Shown piece by piece: positions 7,070 through 15,478 of a stretch of 64,000 nt of DNA. Each line of letters begins with the position of its first letter. Position 1 is the stretch's first letter. The stretch comes from Georgenia ruanii. GTDB lineage: Bacteria > Actinomycetota > Actinomycetes > Actinomycetales > Actinomycetaceae. Location of the stretch: the NCBI RefSeq assembly GCF_009193175.1, contig NZ_VUKE01000019.1, positions 19,837-83,836 on the forward strand, read 5' to 3'. The position numbers and the translations under genes are program-made. Below the pieces are notes generated by a model. It was not told the DNA's origin and did no database searches. It was given only the letters and a program-made list of their open reading frames with translations.

Positions 7070-9793
7070 TCAGTGGTCCCGATCGGCGGCGCGGACGGCG
7101 CTCCGCGGCAGCAGGCCCAGCTCCTCGGCCCTGCGGACCGCGGCACGGCGGCTGGTCACCCCGAGCTTGGCGTAGACGTTCTTCGTGTGGGTGCGCACGG
7201 TGTTGAGGGACACCACGAGCTCCCGAGCGATCTCGGGGCCGCTCAGGTCGGTGCGGAGCAGCCGGAGCACGTCCAGCTCGCGGTCGCTCAGCGGCGCGAT
7301 GAGCTGCGGCGCCGCGCCACCCGCGCTCGGGACCGCGGCGGCGAGGAGCCGGCGGACATAGGCCCGGGAGGCGCCCTGCTTCTCGACGGCGCGCAGCACG
7401 GTGACCAATGGGCGCCCCTCGTCCGCGAAGACGCGGACATACCCCTCCGGCTCGGCCAGCGTGATCGCCCGGCGCAGTGCCGCCTGGGCCGCCGCGCCGT
7501 CGCCGCGCGCCTGGAGGACCCGTGCCCGCAGCACGAGGACCTCGAGGACGCTGCCGGTCCGCCGCCCCTCCTCCGCCGCCCGCAGGAGCCGCTCCAGGAG
7601 GACGGTCGCCTCCCCGAGGGAGCGCTCGTCACCGTCGGTCGTGTAGCGGGCCAGGAGCACCCTGGCCAGGGTGAGGTGCTCGAACTCGCGCAGGTAGGAG
7701 AGGTCGTCGTCGACGGACAGAGCCCGCGCACGCACCCAGGCCAGCGCTTCCCCGAGCTCCCCGCGTGCGAGCCGCAGCCGCGCCCTGAGCGCCGGGATCG
7801 GCCGCACGTCGGGGAACATGTCGGCCGTGTAGACGCGCTCGGCGTCGTCGAGCAGCTCGAGCGCGGCATCCAGGTCGCCCTCGGCTGCCCGGATCCGCGC
7901 CATCGCCACCCGCCAGCGGTGCCGGTTCTGGGGCAGGCCCGCCTGGTCGCCCAGCTCCTCGCCGGCGCGCAGGTGCCGGCGGGCGGCGTCGAGCTCGTTG
8001 CGTTCGATCAACACGCCGCTCATGCCCACATGCATGTCCGCCGCGCCACGGAGCAGGGACGGGCCCTGCGTCGTCGCCACCCGCAGGCCCCGCTCGTAGC
8101 TGGCCAGTGCCTCGTGAAGACGGCCCTGGGCGTTACTGATGTCGGCCAGGGCGATGGTGCACCCGAGCGTGTCGGCGTGGTGCCCGGCCCGCTCCAGGTT
8201 CGCCACGGCCTCGGCCCACGACCGGTGGGCGGGTTCGAGGTCGCCGGTCGCCCAGTGTGCGAGCCCCAGCAGCCCGGCCGCCGCTCCCCGCTCCAGCGGG
8301 GCGTCGTCGCCGAGCAGGTCGAGCACGCGCTGGGCATGACTCATGGCGCCGGCCACGTCCCCGCGCATCCGGGCTTGCGCGGCGCGATAGACCGCGATCT
8401 GCCCCCGGACATTGCGGATGCGGGGGGCATCGGCGGCGGATGCCTCGCCCGCGGCCGCGGCGCCGTCCACCCAGCGCTCGGCGTCGCGCAGCCGGCCCTC
8501 CACCCCGTCGAGCTCCCCGAGCATGAGCAAGGTGCCCGCGTGGGTCAGGCTCAGCTCCGGCCTCGCCCGGACCTCCGCGTCGGGGAGGGCCTCGAGCCAG
8601 CGACGCAGCGTGGCCTCCTGGCGCAGCCGGCGCAGCCCCGGCAGGGCAAGCTCGACGAGGTCCGCCGCCCGCGCGCCGTCGTCGCCGGCCAGCGCGTGCC
8701 GGATCGCCTCGGCCGGATCGCCGTTGCGCTCGTACCACTCGCTCGCCCGCCGGTGCAGGCCGGGGACCTCACCGGGCCGCTCGCCGAGCAGGCGGGCGTG
8801 CAGCACGTCCGCGAAGAGGTGGTGGTAGCGGTACCACCGGCGGCGATCGTCCAGCGGGACCAGGAACAGGTTCGCCCGCTCCAGAGCCTCCAGCGTCGCC
8901 GCGCCGCCGGCACGACCGGTGACGGCGTCGCACAGCGGGCCGCTCAGCCGGCTCAAGACCGACGTCCGCAGCAGGAAGTCGCGGACGTCGTCGGGCTGGC
9001 GCTGCAGGACCTCCTCGGCCAGGTAGTCGACGACGTACCGGTCGTCCCCGCCGAAGCCGGCGATGAAGCCGGCGACGTCGTCCCGGTCCCGCAGCGACAG
9101 GGCCGCCAGCTGCAGCGCGGCGATCCAGCCCTCGGTGCGCTCGTCGAGGGCGGCGACGTCGCGCGCCGTCAGCGTCAGGCCCATGGCCTGGCCGAGGTAG
9201 GCCGCCGCCTCGTCCGGGGTGAAGCGCAGGTCCCGGGCACGGATCTCGACGAGCTCGCCCCGCCCGCGCAGCCGGGCCAGCGGCAGGGCCGGGTCGGCGC
9301 GTCCGGCGATCACCAGGTGCACGTGCGGCGGGAGGTGCTCGACGAGGAACGCCATCCCGTCGTGGACCTCGCGTGCGTCGAGGACGTGGTAGTCGTCGAG
9401 CACCAGCACGACGTCGCGCCGGAGTTCGTCGAGGTCGTTGAGCAGCATCGCGAGGACCGTCTCGGTGGTCCCTTGCGCCGACCGGAGCAGCGACAGCGCC
9501 TCGGAGCCGATCCCGTCCACTGCCGTCTGGAGGGCGGCCACGACGTAGGTCCAGAACACCGCCGGGTCGTTGTCGCGGACGTCGAGCGAGAGCCATGCGA
9601 CGGGCCGGCCGGCGGGAGCGGCGGCCAGCCACTGCGCCAGCACGGTCGTCTTGCCGAACCCGGCCGGGGCCGCCACGAGGGTCAGCGCCGAGGCCCCCGC
9701 CTTCCCGAGCCGCTCGATCAGCCGGGGACGCGGCACCAGCTCGCGCCGCCCGCGGGGGACGTGGAGCTTGCTCTGGAGCAGCGGCCCTGCCAT
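7070..9793 (-). CDS. LAL/MalT-type ATP-dependent LuxR-family transcriptional regulator
   Basis: A 907-aa regulator. Walker A APAGFGKTT lies at residues 42-50 and a Walker B-like VVLVLDDYHVLD near residue 130. A long TPR-like helical region rich in Ala/Arg/Glu follows, then a C-terminal LuxR HTH at about residues 840-900 (LSDRELDVLRLL, PEIARELVVSLNTVRTHTKNVYAKLG). Such STAND-class proteins bind ATP and an inducer, oligomerise and activate nearby promoters. The ATG at 9793 has an excellent ribosome site (GGAGGGGA). The open frame runs on to 11953 but is antisense to the uvrA-like gene there. The operon immediately downstream is the likely target; the inducer is unknown. Confidence 0.9.
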   Translation of the reverse strand: MAGPLLQSKLHVPRGRRELVPRPRLIERLGKAGASALTLVAAPAGFGKTTVLAQWLAAAPAGRPVAWLSLDVRDNDPAVFWTYVVAALQTAVDGIGSEALSLLRSAQGTTETVLAMLLNDLDELRRDVVLVLDDYHVLDAREVHDGMAFLVEHLPPHVHLVIAGRADPALPLARLRGRGELVEIRARDLRFTPDEAAAYLGQAMGLTLTARDVAALDERTEGWIAALQLAALSLRDRDDVAGFIAGFGGDDRYVVDYLAEEVLQRQPDDVRDFLLRTSVLSRLSGPLCDAVTGRAGGAATLEALERANLFLVPLDDRRRWYRYHHLFADVLHARLLGERPGEVPGLHRRASEWYERNGDPAEAIRHALAGDDGARAADLVELALPGLRRLRQEATLRRWLEALPDAEVRARPELSLTHAGTLLMLGELDGVEGRLRDAERWVDGAAAAGEASAADAPRIRNVRGQIAVYRAAQARMRGDVAGAMSHAQRVLDLLGDDAPLERGAAAGLLGLAHWATGDLEPAHRSWAEAVANLERAGHHADTLGCTIALADISNAQGRLHEALASYERGLRVATTQGPSLLRGAADMHVGMSGVLIERNELDAARRHLRAGEELGDQAGLPQNRHRWRVAMARIRAAEGDLDAALELLDDAERVYTADMFPDVRPIPALRARLRLARGELGEALAWVRARALSVDDDLSYLREFEHLTLARVLLARYTTDGDERSLGEATVLLERLLRAAEEGRRTGSVLEVLVLRARVLQARGDGAAAQAALRRAITLAEPEGYVRVFADEGRPLVTVLRAVEKQGASRAYVRRLLAAAVPSAGGAAPQLIAPLSDRELDVLRLLRTDLSGPEIARELVVSLNTVRTHTKNVYAKLGVTSRRAAVRRAEELGLLPRSAVRAADRDH

Positions 9794-10003
9794 GACTCCC
9801 CTCCGCGGGTGGCGCCCGTCGCGAACGCGCGCCGGCGGGACACACCGTAGTGGTCCTGCGATCGGCCCGTGTGCGCACCCACCGGGGACGGCCGTGTGCG
9901 CCGTCGCCCCGGGCGGCCTCCTCGCCGACCAGGGCGGTGGGCGCGTCGACCGGCCCGGGCGGCACCGCGCCCGGCCCACGCGGCACCTCGACGGGCCCGT
10001 GCA

Positions 10004-10009
10004 TAGGGT
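10004..10009 (+). promoter_or_regulatory. -10 element of a probable leaderless promoter for the uvrA-like gene
   Basis: TAGGGT ends 6 nt before the GTG start at 10016. The only purine-rich stretch (GGAGG) directly abuts the GTG, too close to serve as a ribosome site. An in-frame TAG at 10004-10006 rules out an earlier start. A leaderless mRNA beginning at the GTG is the simplest reading. Confidence 0.5.
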
Positions 10010-10015
10010 GCGGAG

Positions 10016-12484
10016 GTGACTGCCGACGACACCGACCACTTCGTGCGTGTCCGGGGCGCCGGCGAGCACAACCTGCGCAACGTCGACGTCGACCTCCCCC
10101 GGGACGCGATGGTCGCCTTCACCGGGGTCTCCGGTTCCGGGAAGTCCTCGCTCGCGTTCGGAACCCTCTATGCCGAGGCGCAGCGCCGGTACTTCGAGTC
10201 GGTCGCGCCCTACGCCCGCCGCCTCCTGCAGCAGGTGGGCGCGCCGCACGTGCGGGAGATCACCGGGTTGCCGCCGGCGGTGGCCCTGCAGCAGCGGCGC
10301 GGGGCGCCGAGCTCGCGGTCGACGGTGGGCACCCTCACCACGCTGTCCAACCTGCTGCGGATGCTCTACTCGCGCGCCGGCACCTACCCGCGCGGAGCCC
10401 GGCGGCTGGACGCCGAGGCGTTCTCGCCCAACACCGTGGCGGGCGCCTGCCCCCGGTGCCAGGGGCTGGGCCAGGTGCACGACGTCACCGAGGACCTGCT
10501 GGTGCCGGATCCGTCGCTGAGCATCCGCGACGGCGCGATCGCGGCGTGGCCGGGCGCCTGGCAGGGCGCCAACCTGCGCAGCATCGTGACCGGCCTGGGG
10601 ATCGACGTCGACAAGCCGTGGCGCGAGCTGAGCAAGAAGGACCGCGACTGGCTGCTCTACACCGACGAGCAGCCATCCGTCCTCATCGCGCCCGAACCGG
10701 GCCGCATCGACCACGGGTACCACGGGAAGTTCTGGAGCGCCCGCAAGCACGTCATGCACGTGCTCGCCGACTCCAAGAGCCAGCGGATGCGTGACCGGGC
10801 GCTGCGGTTCGTCCGCAGCATCCCATGCCCCGTGTGCCACGGCAGCCGGATCCGGCCGGAGGCCCTCGCGGTGACCTTCGCCGGCCGATCGATCGCGGAG
10901 GTCAACGCCATGCCGCTGGCCGAGCTCGCGGCGCTGCTGCGTCCCGTGGCGGACCTGCCCGAGGCGGGGGCCGCCACGCCGAGCGCCCAGTCCGGGGAGG
11001 CGACCGAGGTCGCGGTGCGGATCTGCGCCGACCTGGTCGCGCGGGTCGACGTGCTGGTCGACCTCGGCCTGGGCTACCTCAGTCTCGGGCGGCGCTCGAC
11101 GACCCTGTCGCCGGGCGAGGCCCAGCGCCTGCGGATCGCCACCCAGCTGCGCTCGGGGCTGTTCGGGGTCGTCTACGTGCTCGACGAGCCCTCCGCGGGC
11201 CTGCACCCGGCGGACGCGGAGCCGCTGCTCGACGTCCTCGACCGGCTCAAGGCGTCGGGCAACTCCCTCTTCGTCGTCGAGCACGACCTGGACGTCGTGC
11301 GCCGTGCCGACTGGGTGGTCGACATCGGCCCCGGCGCGGGCGATCGCGGCGGGCGGGTGCTCTACAGCGGCCCGGTCGCCGGTCTCGAGGACGTGGAGGA
11401 GTCGGCCACCAGCCGGTACCTCTTCGGCCGGGTCCAACCGCTCGAGCACAACGCCCGTGCCCCGCAGGGCTGGCTGCACCTGCGTGGCGTCTCCCGCCAC
11501 AACCTGCGGGACGTGTCCGTCGACGTGCCGCTGGGCGTCCTGACGGCGGTGACCGGGGTCTCCGGGTCCGGCAAGTCGACCCTCGTCACGCAGGTGCTCG
11601 CCGAGGTCGTGGGCCGCCACCTCGGCCAGGCCCCTGAGGACCAGGACGACGCGGACGTCGAGGTCGACCTGCGCGACGCGTCCGGGCTCGAGGCGTTCGA
11701 CCGGCTCGTCCTGGTCGACCAGCGGCCGATCGGCCGCACCCCCCGGTCCAACCTGGCGACCTACACCGGCATGTTCGACGCGGTGCGCAAGCTGTACGCG
11801 TCGACGGACGAGGCGCAGGCGCGCGGCTACACCGCCAGCCGCTTCTCCTTCAACGTCCCGGAAGGCCGGTGCGAGACCTGCCAGGGGGAAGGGTTCGTCG
11901 CGGTCGAGCTGCTGTTCCTGCCCGGCACCTACGCGCCCTGCCCGACCTGCCACGGCGCGCGCTACAACGCCGAGACGCTCGAGGTGACCTACCGCGGCAC
12001 GAACATCGCGGAGGTGCTGGCGATGTCGGTCGACGACGCCGCAGTGTTCCTCACCGACGTCCCGGCCGCCTCGCGAAGCCTGGAGACGCTGCGCGAGGTC
12101 GGGCTAGGGTACCTGCGGCTGGGCCAGCCGGCGACCGAGCTCAGCGGCGGTGAAGCCCAGCGCATCAAGCTCGCCACCGAGCTGCAACGAGCCCGCCGCG
12201 GCCACGCCCTCTACCTGCTCGACGAGCCGACGGCGGGGCTGCACCCGGCCGACATCACGCTGCTGCTGCGACAGCTGCACCGGCTCGTCGACGCCGGCAA
12301 CACGGTCGTCCTGGTCGAGCACGACCTCGACACGATCGTCTCCGCCGACTGGGTCATCGACCTGGGCCCCGGCGGCGGCGACGCCGGCGGGCGCGTGGTC
12401 GCCACCGGCACCCCGGCCGAGGTCGCCAACGCCCCGGGCAGCGCCACCGCGCCCTACCTCGCCCGGCGGCTCGCACGCTCCTGA
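10016..12484 (+). CDS. Short UvrA-like ABC ATPase (UvrA paralogue)
   Basis: An 822-aa protein with two ABC ATPase halves of the UvrA type. The first P-loop GVSGSGKSS is at residues 37-45, with zinc pairs CPRCQGLG and CPVCHGSR and the signature LSPGEAQRLRIA. The second P-loop GVSGSGKST is near residue 517, with a zinc motif CETCQGEG to CPTCHGAR and the signature LSGGEAQRIKLA. Canonical UvrA is about 940-1000 aa. This short form probably lacks or shortens the UvrB-contacting insertion of the first half, as in class-II UvrA proteins linked to drug or DNA-damage tolerance. It stands alone, with no uvrB or uvrC nearby, so it is more likely an accessory paralogue than the repair UvrA. Confidence 0.85.
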   Translation: MTADDTDHFVRVRGAGEHNLRNVDVDLPRDAMVAFTGVSGSGKSSLAFGTLYAEAQRRYFESVAPYARRLLQQVGAPHVREITGLPPAVALQQRRGAPSSRSTVGTLTTLSNLLRMLYSRAGTYPRGARRLDAEAFSPNTVAGACPRCQGLGQVHDVTEDLLVPDPSLSIRDGAIAAWPGAWQGANLRSIVTGLGIDVDKPWRELSKKDRDWLLYTDEQPSVLIAPEPGRIDHGYHGKFWSARKHVMHVLADSKSQRMRDRALRFVRSIPCPVCHGSRIRPEALAVTFAGRSIAEVNAMPLAELAALLRPVADLPEAGAATPSAQSGEATEVAVRICADLVARVDVLVDLGLGYLSLGRRSTTLSPGEAQRLRIATQLRSGLFGVVYVLDEPSAGLHPADAEPLLDVLDRLKASGNSLFVVEHDLDVVRRADWVVDIGPGAGDRGGRVLYSGPVAGLEDVEESATSRYLFGRVQPLEHNARAPQGWLHLRGVSRHNLRDVSVDVPLGVLTAVTGVSGSGKSTLVTQVLAEVVGRHLGQAPEDQDDADVEVDLRDASGLEAFDRLVLVDQRPIGRTPRSNLATYTGMFDAVRKLYASTDEAQARGYTASRFSFNVPEGRCETCQGEGFVAVELLFLPGTYAPCPTCHGARYNAETLEVTYRGTNIAEVLAMSVDDAAVFLTDVPAASRSLETLREVGLGYLRLGQPATELSGGEAQRIKLATELQRARRGHALYLLDEPTAGLHPADITLLLRQLHRLVDAGNTVVLVEHDLDTIVSADWVIDLGPGGGDAGGRVVATGTPAEVANAPGSATAPYLARRLARS

Positions 12485-12564
12485 CGGGTTCCCCGGACGG
12501 GAGCCGTCCCCGGCTCGCCGGCCGTGCGAGGCTCCCCGGCCAGTCCTCGGCCGGGCACGGCAAA

Positions 12565-12596
12565 GGCCCTGACCCGCATGACTGCGGGTCAGGGCC
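12565..12596. terminator. Bidirectional hairpin terminator between uvrA-like gene and tRNA-Arg
   Basis: A perfect 14-bp inverted repeat (GGCCCTGACCCGCA and its complement) encloses a 4-nt loop. It lies 80 bp after the uvrA-like stop and just downstream of tRNA-Arg on the opposite strand, so it can terminate both. It may also end the leftward gas vesicle transcript if that reads through tRNA-Arg. Confidence 0.75.
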
Positions 12597-12607
12597 TCGT
12601 CGTTCTG

Positions 12608-12680
12608 TGCGCCCGGAGGGACTCGAACCCCCAACCTTCTGATCCGTAGTCAGATGCTCTATCCATTGAGCTACGGGCGC
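12608..12680 (-). tRNA. tRNA-Arg(ACG)
   Basis: A 73-nt cloverleaf on the minus strand. Acceptor stem GCGCCCG pairs with CGGGCGC, the D-arm is TAGCTCAATGGATAGAGCA, the anticodon stem TCTGA/TCAGA encloses loop CTACGGA (anticodon ACG, read as ICG), and the T-arm contains GGTTCGAGTCC. CCA is not encoded. The gene sits immediately downstream of the gas vesicle operon, in the same direction, with its own promoter. Confidence 0.96.
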
Positions 12681-12702
12681 CTGGCCGCTTGGGCCGTGTT
12701 CG

Positions 12703-12732
12703 ACTTTAGCGTGCCGAGGCGGCGCGATCCAA
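12703..12732 (-). promoter_or_regulatory. tRNA-Arg promoter
   Basis: On the minus strand, TTGGAT (12727-12732) is followed 18 bp later by TAAAGT (12703-12708). Transcription would start about 15 nt before the mature tRNA 5' end at 12680. Both hexamers are close to the primary sigma consensus. Confidence 0.6.
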
Positions 12733-12787
12733 TCCGGGGCGCGTGAGGGTGGTCACTGGGCCCTCCGGACGGCGGCCACGACGGCGC

Positions 12788-13576
12788 TCACGCCCCCTGC
12801 TGCCCTGGGGCGAGCGCCGGGACGTCGGCGAAGGAGTACGGCGGCCACGGACCCAGGTACCGGATCCGCGCCGCCGGCTGCTCGCGCTGGATGTCGGCGA
12901 GCTCCTCGCCCACGCGGGCCATGCCGTCGCGGGCCACGAGCACCGCGACCGTGAGGACGGCGACCGTGCCCGGCTCGGTGCGCGCACTGCGGTTCTCGGT
13001 GATCTCCTCCGCGAGCGCCGCGAGCCGGCGGCGGTACTCCGGGTACAGCTCGTCGGCCAGGGCGTCGGTGACCTCCCGCTCCAGCTGCTCAAGCCGCTTG
13101 CGCAGCAGGCGCTGGACCCCCGCGGGGCGGGTCTCGAGCTCGGCGAGCAGCGCCCGGGCGTCCGGGTGCCCGGCCGCGACGTCGTGGGGATCCAGGGCGA
13201 TCTCCACCCGCAGCTCGACCCGGTCGCGGAGCCGCCCGAGCCGCCCGACCAGCTGGGTCGAGCTTCGCCCCAGCCAGTCCCGGAGCCGGTCCCGCGCCGG
13301 GGCGCCCTCGGCCGCCGCGACGATGACGTTGAAGCTGACCGGCAGCACCGTGCCGGTGGTGTCGAAGACCCGCTCGACCACGTCGCCATGCTCGAGCACC
13401 CACCGCCGCACGTCCTCGTCGGCGCCGTCGTAGGGGTTGCCGGCGTGCTCGTGGACGACGGCGGCCGCCCCGCCGGGCCCGGCCACCAGCTCCAGCGGGG
13501 CACGGTCGATGCCGGTGCCGAGCGGGGTCGGCGGCGTGTCCGCCGGCACGATGGCGTAGACGTACAGGCCCGTCAC
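12788..13576 (-). CDS. gvpL: Gas vesicle protein GvpL/GvpF family
   Basis: A 262-aa member of the GvpL/GvpF family. It starts VTGLYVYAIVPADTPP and contains VLPVSFNVIVAA and the helical LRDRVELRVEIALDP segment. The C-terminus GPWPPYSFADVP is diagnostic of the family. GvpF/L proteins are minor components that bind GvpA and are needed early in gas vesicle assembly. The GTG start overlaps the gvpK stop by 4 bp (GTGA), and AGGAGG lies 9 nt upstream. It is the last gene of the operon; a second family member (gvpF) lies between gvpA and gvpG. Naming follows the Streptomyces order, where gvpL is also near the distal end. Confidence 0.9.
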   Translation of the reverse strand: MTGLYVYAIVPADTPPTPLGTGIDRAPLELVAGPGGAAAVVHEHAGNPYDGADEDVRRWVLEHGDVVERVFDTTGTVLPVSFNVIVAAAEGAPARDRLRDWLGRSSTQLVGRLGRLRDRVELRVEIALDPHDVAAGHPDARALLAELETRPAGVQRLLRKRLEQLEREVTDALADELYPEYRRRLAALAEEITENRSARTEPGTVAVLTVAVLVARDGMARVGEELADIQREQPAARIRYLGPWPPYSFADVPALAPGQQGA

Positions 13577-13896
13577 CCGTTCTGCCCTCCTGCCTCCTCG
13601 GCCCACCGGGCCGGGTTGACGAGCTTGTCGACCACCTCGTCGACGACGTCGTCGAGGCCCCGGCGCAGGTCGGCGACCGAGGTCTGCAGCCCGTGGTCGG
13701 CCTTGATCTGGTCGATCGCCTCGTCCAGCTCGAGCAGCGCCTGGCCGAGCCGCTCCTGCTCCTCCTCGGTCAGCTCGCCGCCCTCGAGGCGCCGGATGGC
13801 CTGGCTCTCCAGGGCCTCCTCGATGACCTCGACGAGCGTGATGACCAGCGTCAGGACGCCGTTCTTCAGGCTCTTCTCGTCGATCTTGAGCGTCAT
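13573..13896 (-). CDS. gvpK: Gas vesicle protein GvpK
   Basis: A 107-aa protein with the GvpK pattern: an N-terminal EKSLKNGVLTLVITLVEVIEEALESQAIRRLE helix, then LTEEEQERLGQALLELDEAI and LRRGLDDVVDEVVDKLVNP. GvpK is an accessory protein conserved in nearly all gas vesicle clusters and required for assembly. It overlaps both neighbours by 4 bp: ATGA with the GvpA-PH fusion upstream and GTGA with gvpL downstream. The length fits the shorter actinobacterial GvpK forms. Confidence 0.93.
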   Translation of the reverse strand: MTLKIDEKSLKNGVLTLVITLVEVIEEALESQAIRRLEGGELTEEEQERLGQALLELDEAIDQIKADHGLQTSVADLRRGLDDVVDEVVDKLVNPARWAEEAGGQNG

Positions 13897-14828
13897 GCCG
13901 TGCCCTCCCTCTCACTCGCCGCGGCCAACCGGCGCAGCTCGCGCACCCACGGCTCGGGGTCGCCGGCGGCGAGCCGGACCTCCCCGGCGGGCGAGCCGAC
14001 GACGATCACCGCCTCCCCGGCCGGCACCCGGGCACGCTCGACGGCGACCGAGGTGACGGCGCCCGGCCGCAGCCGCACGGCGGGCCGGGCGTCGAGCGCG
14101 CCCTTCCAGGTCAGCCCGGCGACCGGGTCGAGCGTCGCGGTCCCCCCGCGCCACAGTGGCCCGCCGGCCCGGCGCTCGAGGAACCACATCTGGCCCTCGA
14201 GGGCCGGGGCGGGACGCCCGGGCAGCCCCGGACGCGGCCCGGCCGCACCCACGCCGAGCTGACGGAGCAGCTCGAGCAGGCGCTGCGGCTCGGCCGCGGA
14301 GAGCAGCGCCTCGCCGTCGGGCGCGATGACGAGCAGGCGGGCGCGGTCCTCCCCGCCGATCGCCCGCTCGGCGTGCAGGTCGACGGCGGTGATGCCGGCG
14401 AGCGGGGCCTGCCAGAGGGTCTCGGCGGGCTCGCGCCGGTGGACGACGAGCCGGTGGGTGGTGAGGTAGACGGTGCCCGGGCGCCACGTCTCGTAGGGCA
14501 CCTCCTGGCGGTGCCCGCCGGCCATGCGCGCGACGATCTCCTCGCCGTCGGCCAGGGGCAGGTGCCGGGAGACGGACCGGCGCACCCAGGCGCGCGTCTG
14601 CTCGTCCCAGCTGCGCATCATCCCGTACTCGAGCATGGTCTCGATGCCCGCGATGGTGGCGCGCAGATTGATGCCGATCAGCGGGATGTCGGCGATCGTG
14701 ATGATGAGGTCCAGGTCGAGATAGACGCCCTTGTTGAGGAGCACCTCGAGCAGGTCCGGCAGGGTCGCGCGCGGGTCCCGCGTGGGCTGCAGGGCCTGCG
14801 GTGCGGCGACGGCGGAGCTGTCACCCAT
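13893..14828 (-). CDS. GvpA/GvpJ-family gas vesicle protein fused to two PH/GRAM-like modules
   Basis: A 311-aa fusion. Residues 22-72 form a GvpA-fold module (LPDLLEVLLNKGVYLDLD, IPLIGINLRATIAGIETMLEY) of the GvpJ/M/S branch. Residues 93-192 look like a PH/GRAM module: GEEIVARMAGGHRQ, a YLTTHRLVVHRR strand pair, LAGITAVDLH, then a terminal PQRLLELLRQLG helix. Residues 210-305 repeat the same plan: LEGQMWFLERR, LTWKGAL, VTSVAVERA, then a PEPWVRELRRLAA helix. GvpJ proteins are normally about 100-150 aa without such domains. The start overlaps the zinc-ribbon gene by 8 bp and the end overlaps gvpK by 4 bp. The GvpA module is clear; the PH assignment is inference from pattern. It may tether or sense at the vesicle or membrane surface. 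Confidence 0.75.
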   Translation of the reverse strand: MGDSSAVAAPQALQPTRDPRATLPDLLEVLLNKGVYLDLDLIITIADIPLIGINLRATIAGIETMLEYGMMRSWDEQTRAWVRRSVSRHLPLADGEEIVARMAGGHRQEVPYETWRPGTVYLTTHRLVVHRREPAETLWQAPLAGITAVDLHAERAIGGEDRARLLVIAPDGEALLSAAEPQRLLELLRQLGVGAAGPRPGLPGRPAPALEGQMWFLERRAGGPLWRGGTATLDPVAGLTWKGALDARPAVRLRPGAVTSVAVERARVPAGEAVIVVGSPAGEVRLAAGDPEPWVRELRRLAAASEREGTA

Positions 14829-15429
14829 CGCCGTCCCCTTCGTCGGGCACGCGCGCCGCGCGGCGAGGCTCACCGCCGCTGCCGTCGCCCTTCCCGTCGC
14901 CGGGCGGAGCGTCCTCGTCGGGCACGCGCGCCGCGCGTCGCCGCTCCTGGCCGTCGCCCGACTCCGTCCCACCAGGCGCGATGGCCGCCGCCTCGGGCGC
15001 GTCGGGGCCGCCGACGTCGGACGTCGGCTCGTCCTCCGGCTGGCCGCCGACCTGGCGGCGCTCGTCCTCGCGGATCGCCCGGGCGCTGCGCCACCCGCAC
15101 CACGGGCAGAACTCGTTGAGCAGCTGCGCGGTGGGCGCGGACTTGCCGCAGCGCGGGCACGTCTCCTTGGGCTCGATCGCGTTGCGCCACGCGATGGTCT
15201 CGGTGTTGGTCCCCGAGGGGAACTCCAGCCCGTAACGGGCCGCCGTCTCGAAGGACGCCAGCGCGGCGCGGATGCGGATGCCGAGCAGCTCCACGCCCGC
15301 GACCGAGACCATGATGTCGGCGTTGAGCACCAGCCCCTTGTCGAGGAGGGTCTCAATGACGTGCACGAGGGAGCCTTCGCGGTCGCGCCGCGGCTCCATA
15401 CCGCCGCCGCGCCCGGCCACGACGCTCAT
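14821..15429 (-). CDS. GvpA-family gas vesicle protein with C-terminal zinc ribbon
   Basis: A 202-aa protein. Residues 19-70 are a GvpA-fold module (LVHVIETLLDKGLVLNADIM, GVELLGIRIRAALASFETAARYG). A four-cysteine zinc ribbon follows, CPRCG at 91-95 and CPWCG at 108-112. The last 80 residues are a disordered acidic/basic tail in which RRAARVPDE occurs twice. GvpA-fold proteins line or cap the gas vesicle shell; a zinc ribbon on one is unexpected and suggests a protein- or nucleic acid-binding minor component. It overlaps the next gene by 8 bp and follows gvpO after 49 bp. It corresponds in position to GvpJ/GvpS of other actinobacteria. The N-terminal start could be the ATG at residue 11. Confidence 0.78.
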   Translation of the reverse strand: MSVVAGRGGGMEPRRDREGSLVHVIETLLDKGLVLNADIMVSVAGVELLGIRIRAALASFETAARYGLEFPSGTNTETIAWRNAIEPKETCPRCGKSAPTAQLLNEFCPWCGWRSARAIREDERRQVGGQPEDEPTSDVGGPDAPEAAAIAPGGTESGDGQERRRAARVPDEDAPPGDGKGDGSGGEPRRAARVPDEGDGDG

Positions 15430-15478
15430 GCCTGTGTCACTCCTCTGTCCCTCATCGACCTCCCCGGGCCCGCCGCGG

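Noticed and set aside
7070..11953. A 1627-codon open frame on the minus strand
   Set aside because: Only 7070-9793 is a real gene. The rest is antisense to the UvrA-like gene, and the LAL start at 9793 has a strong ribosome site.
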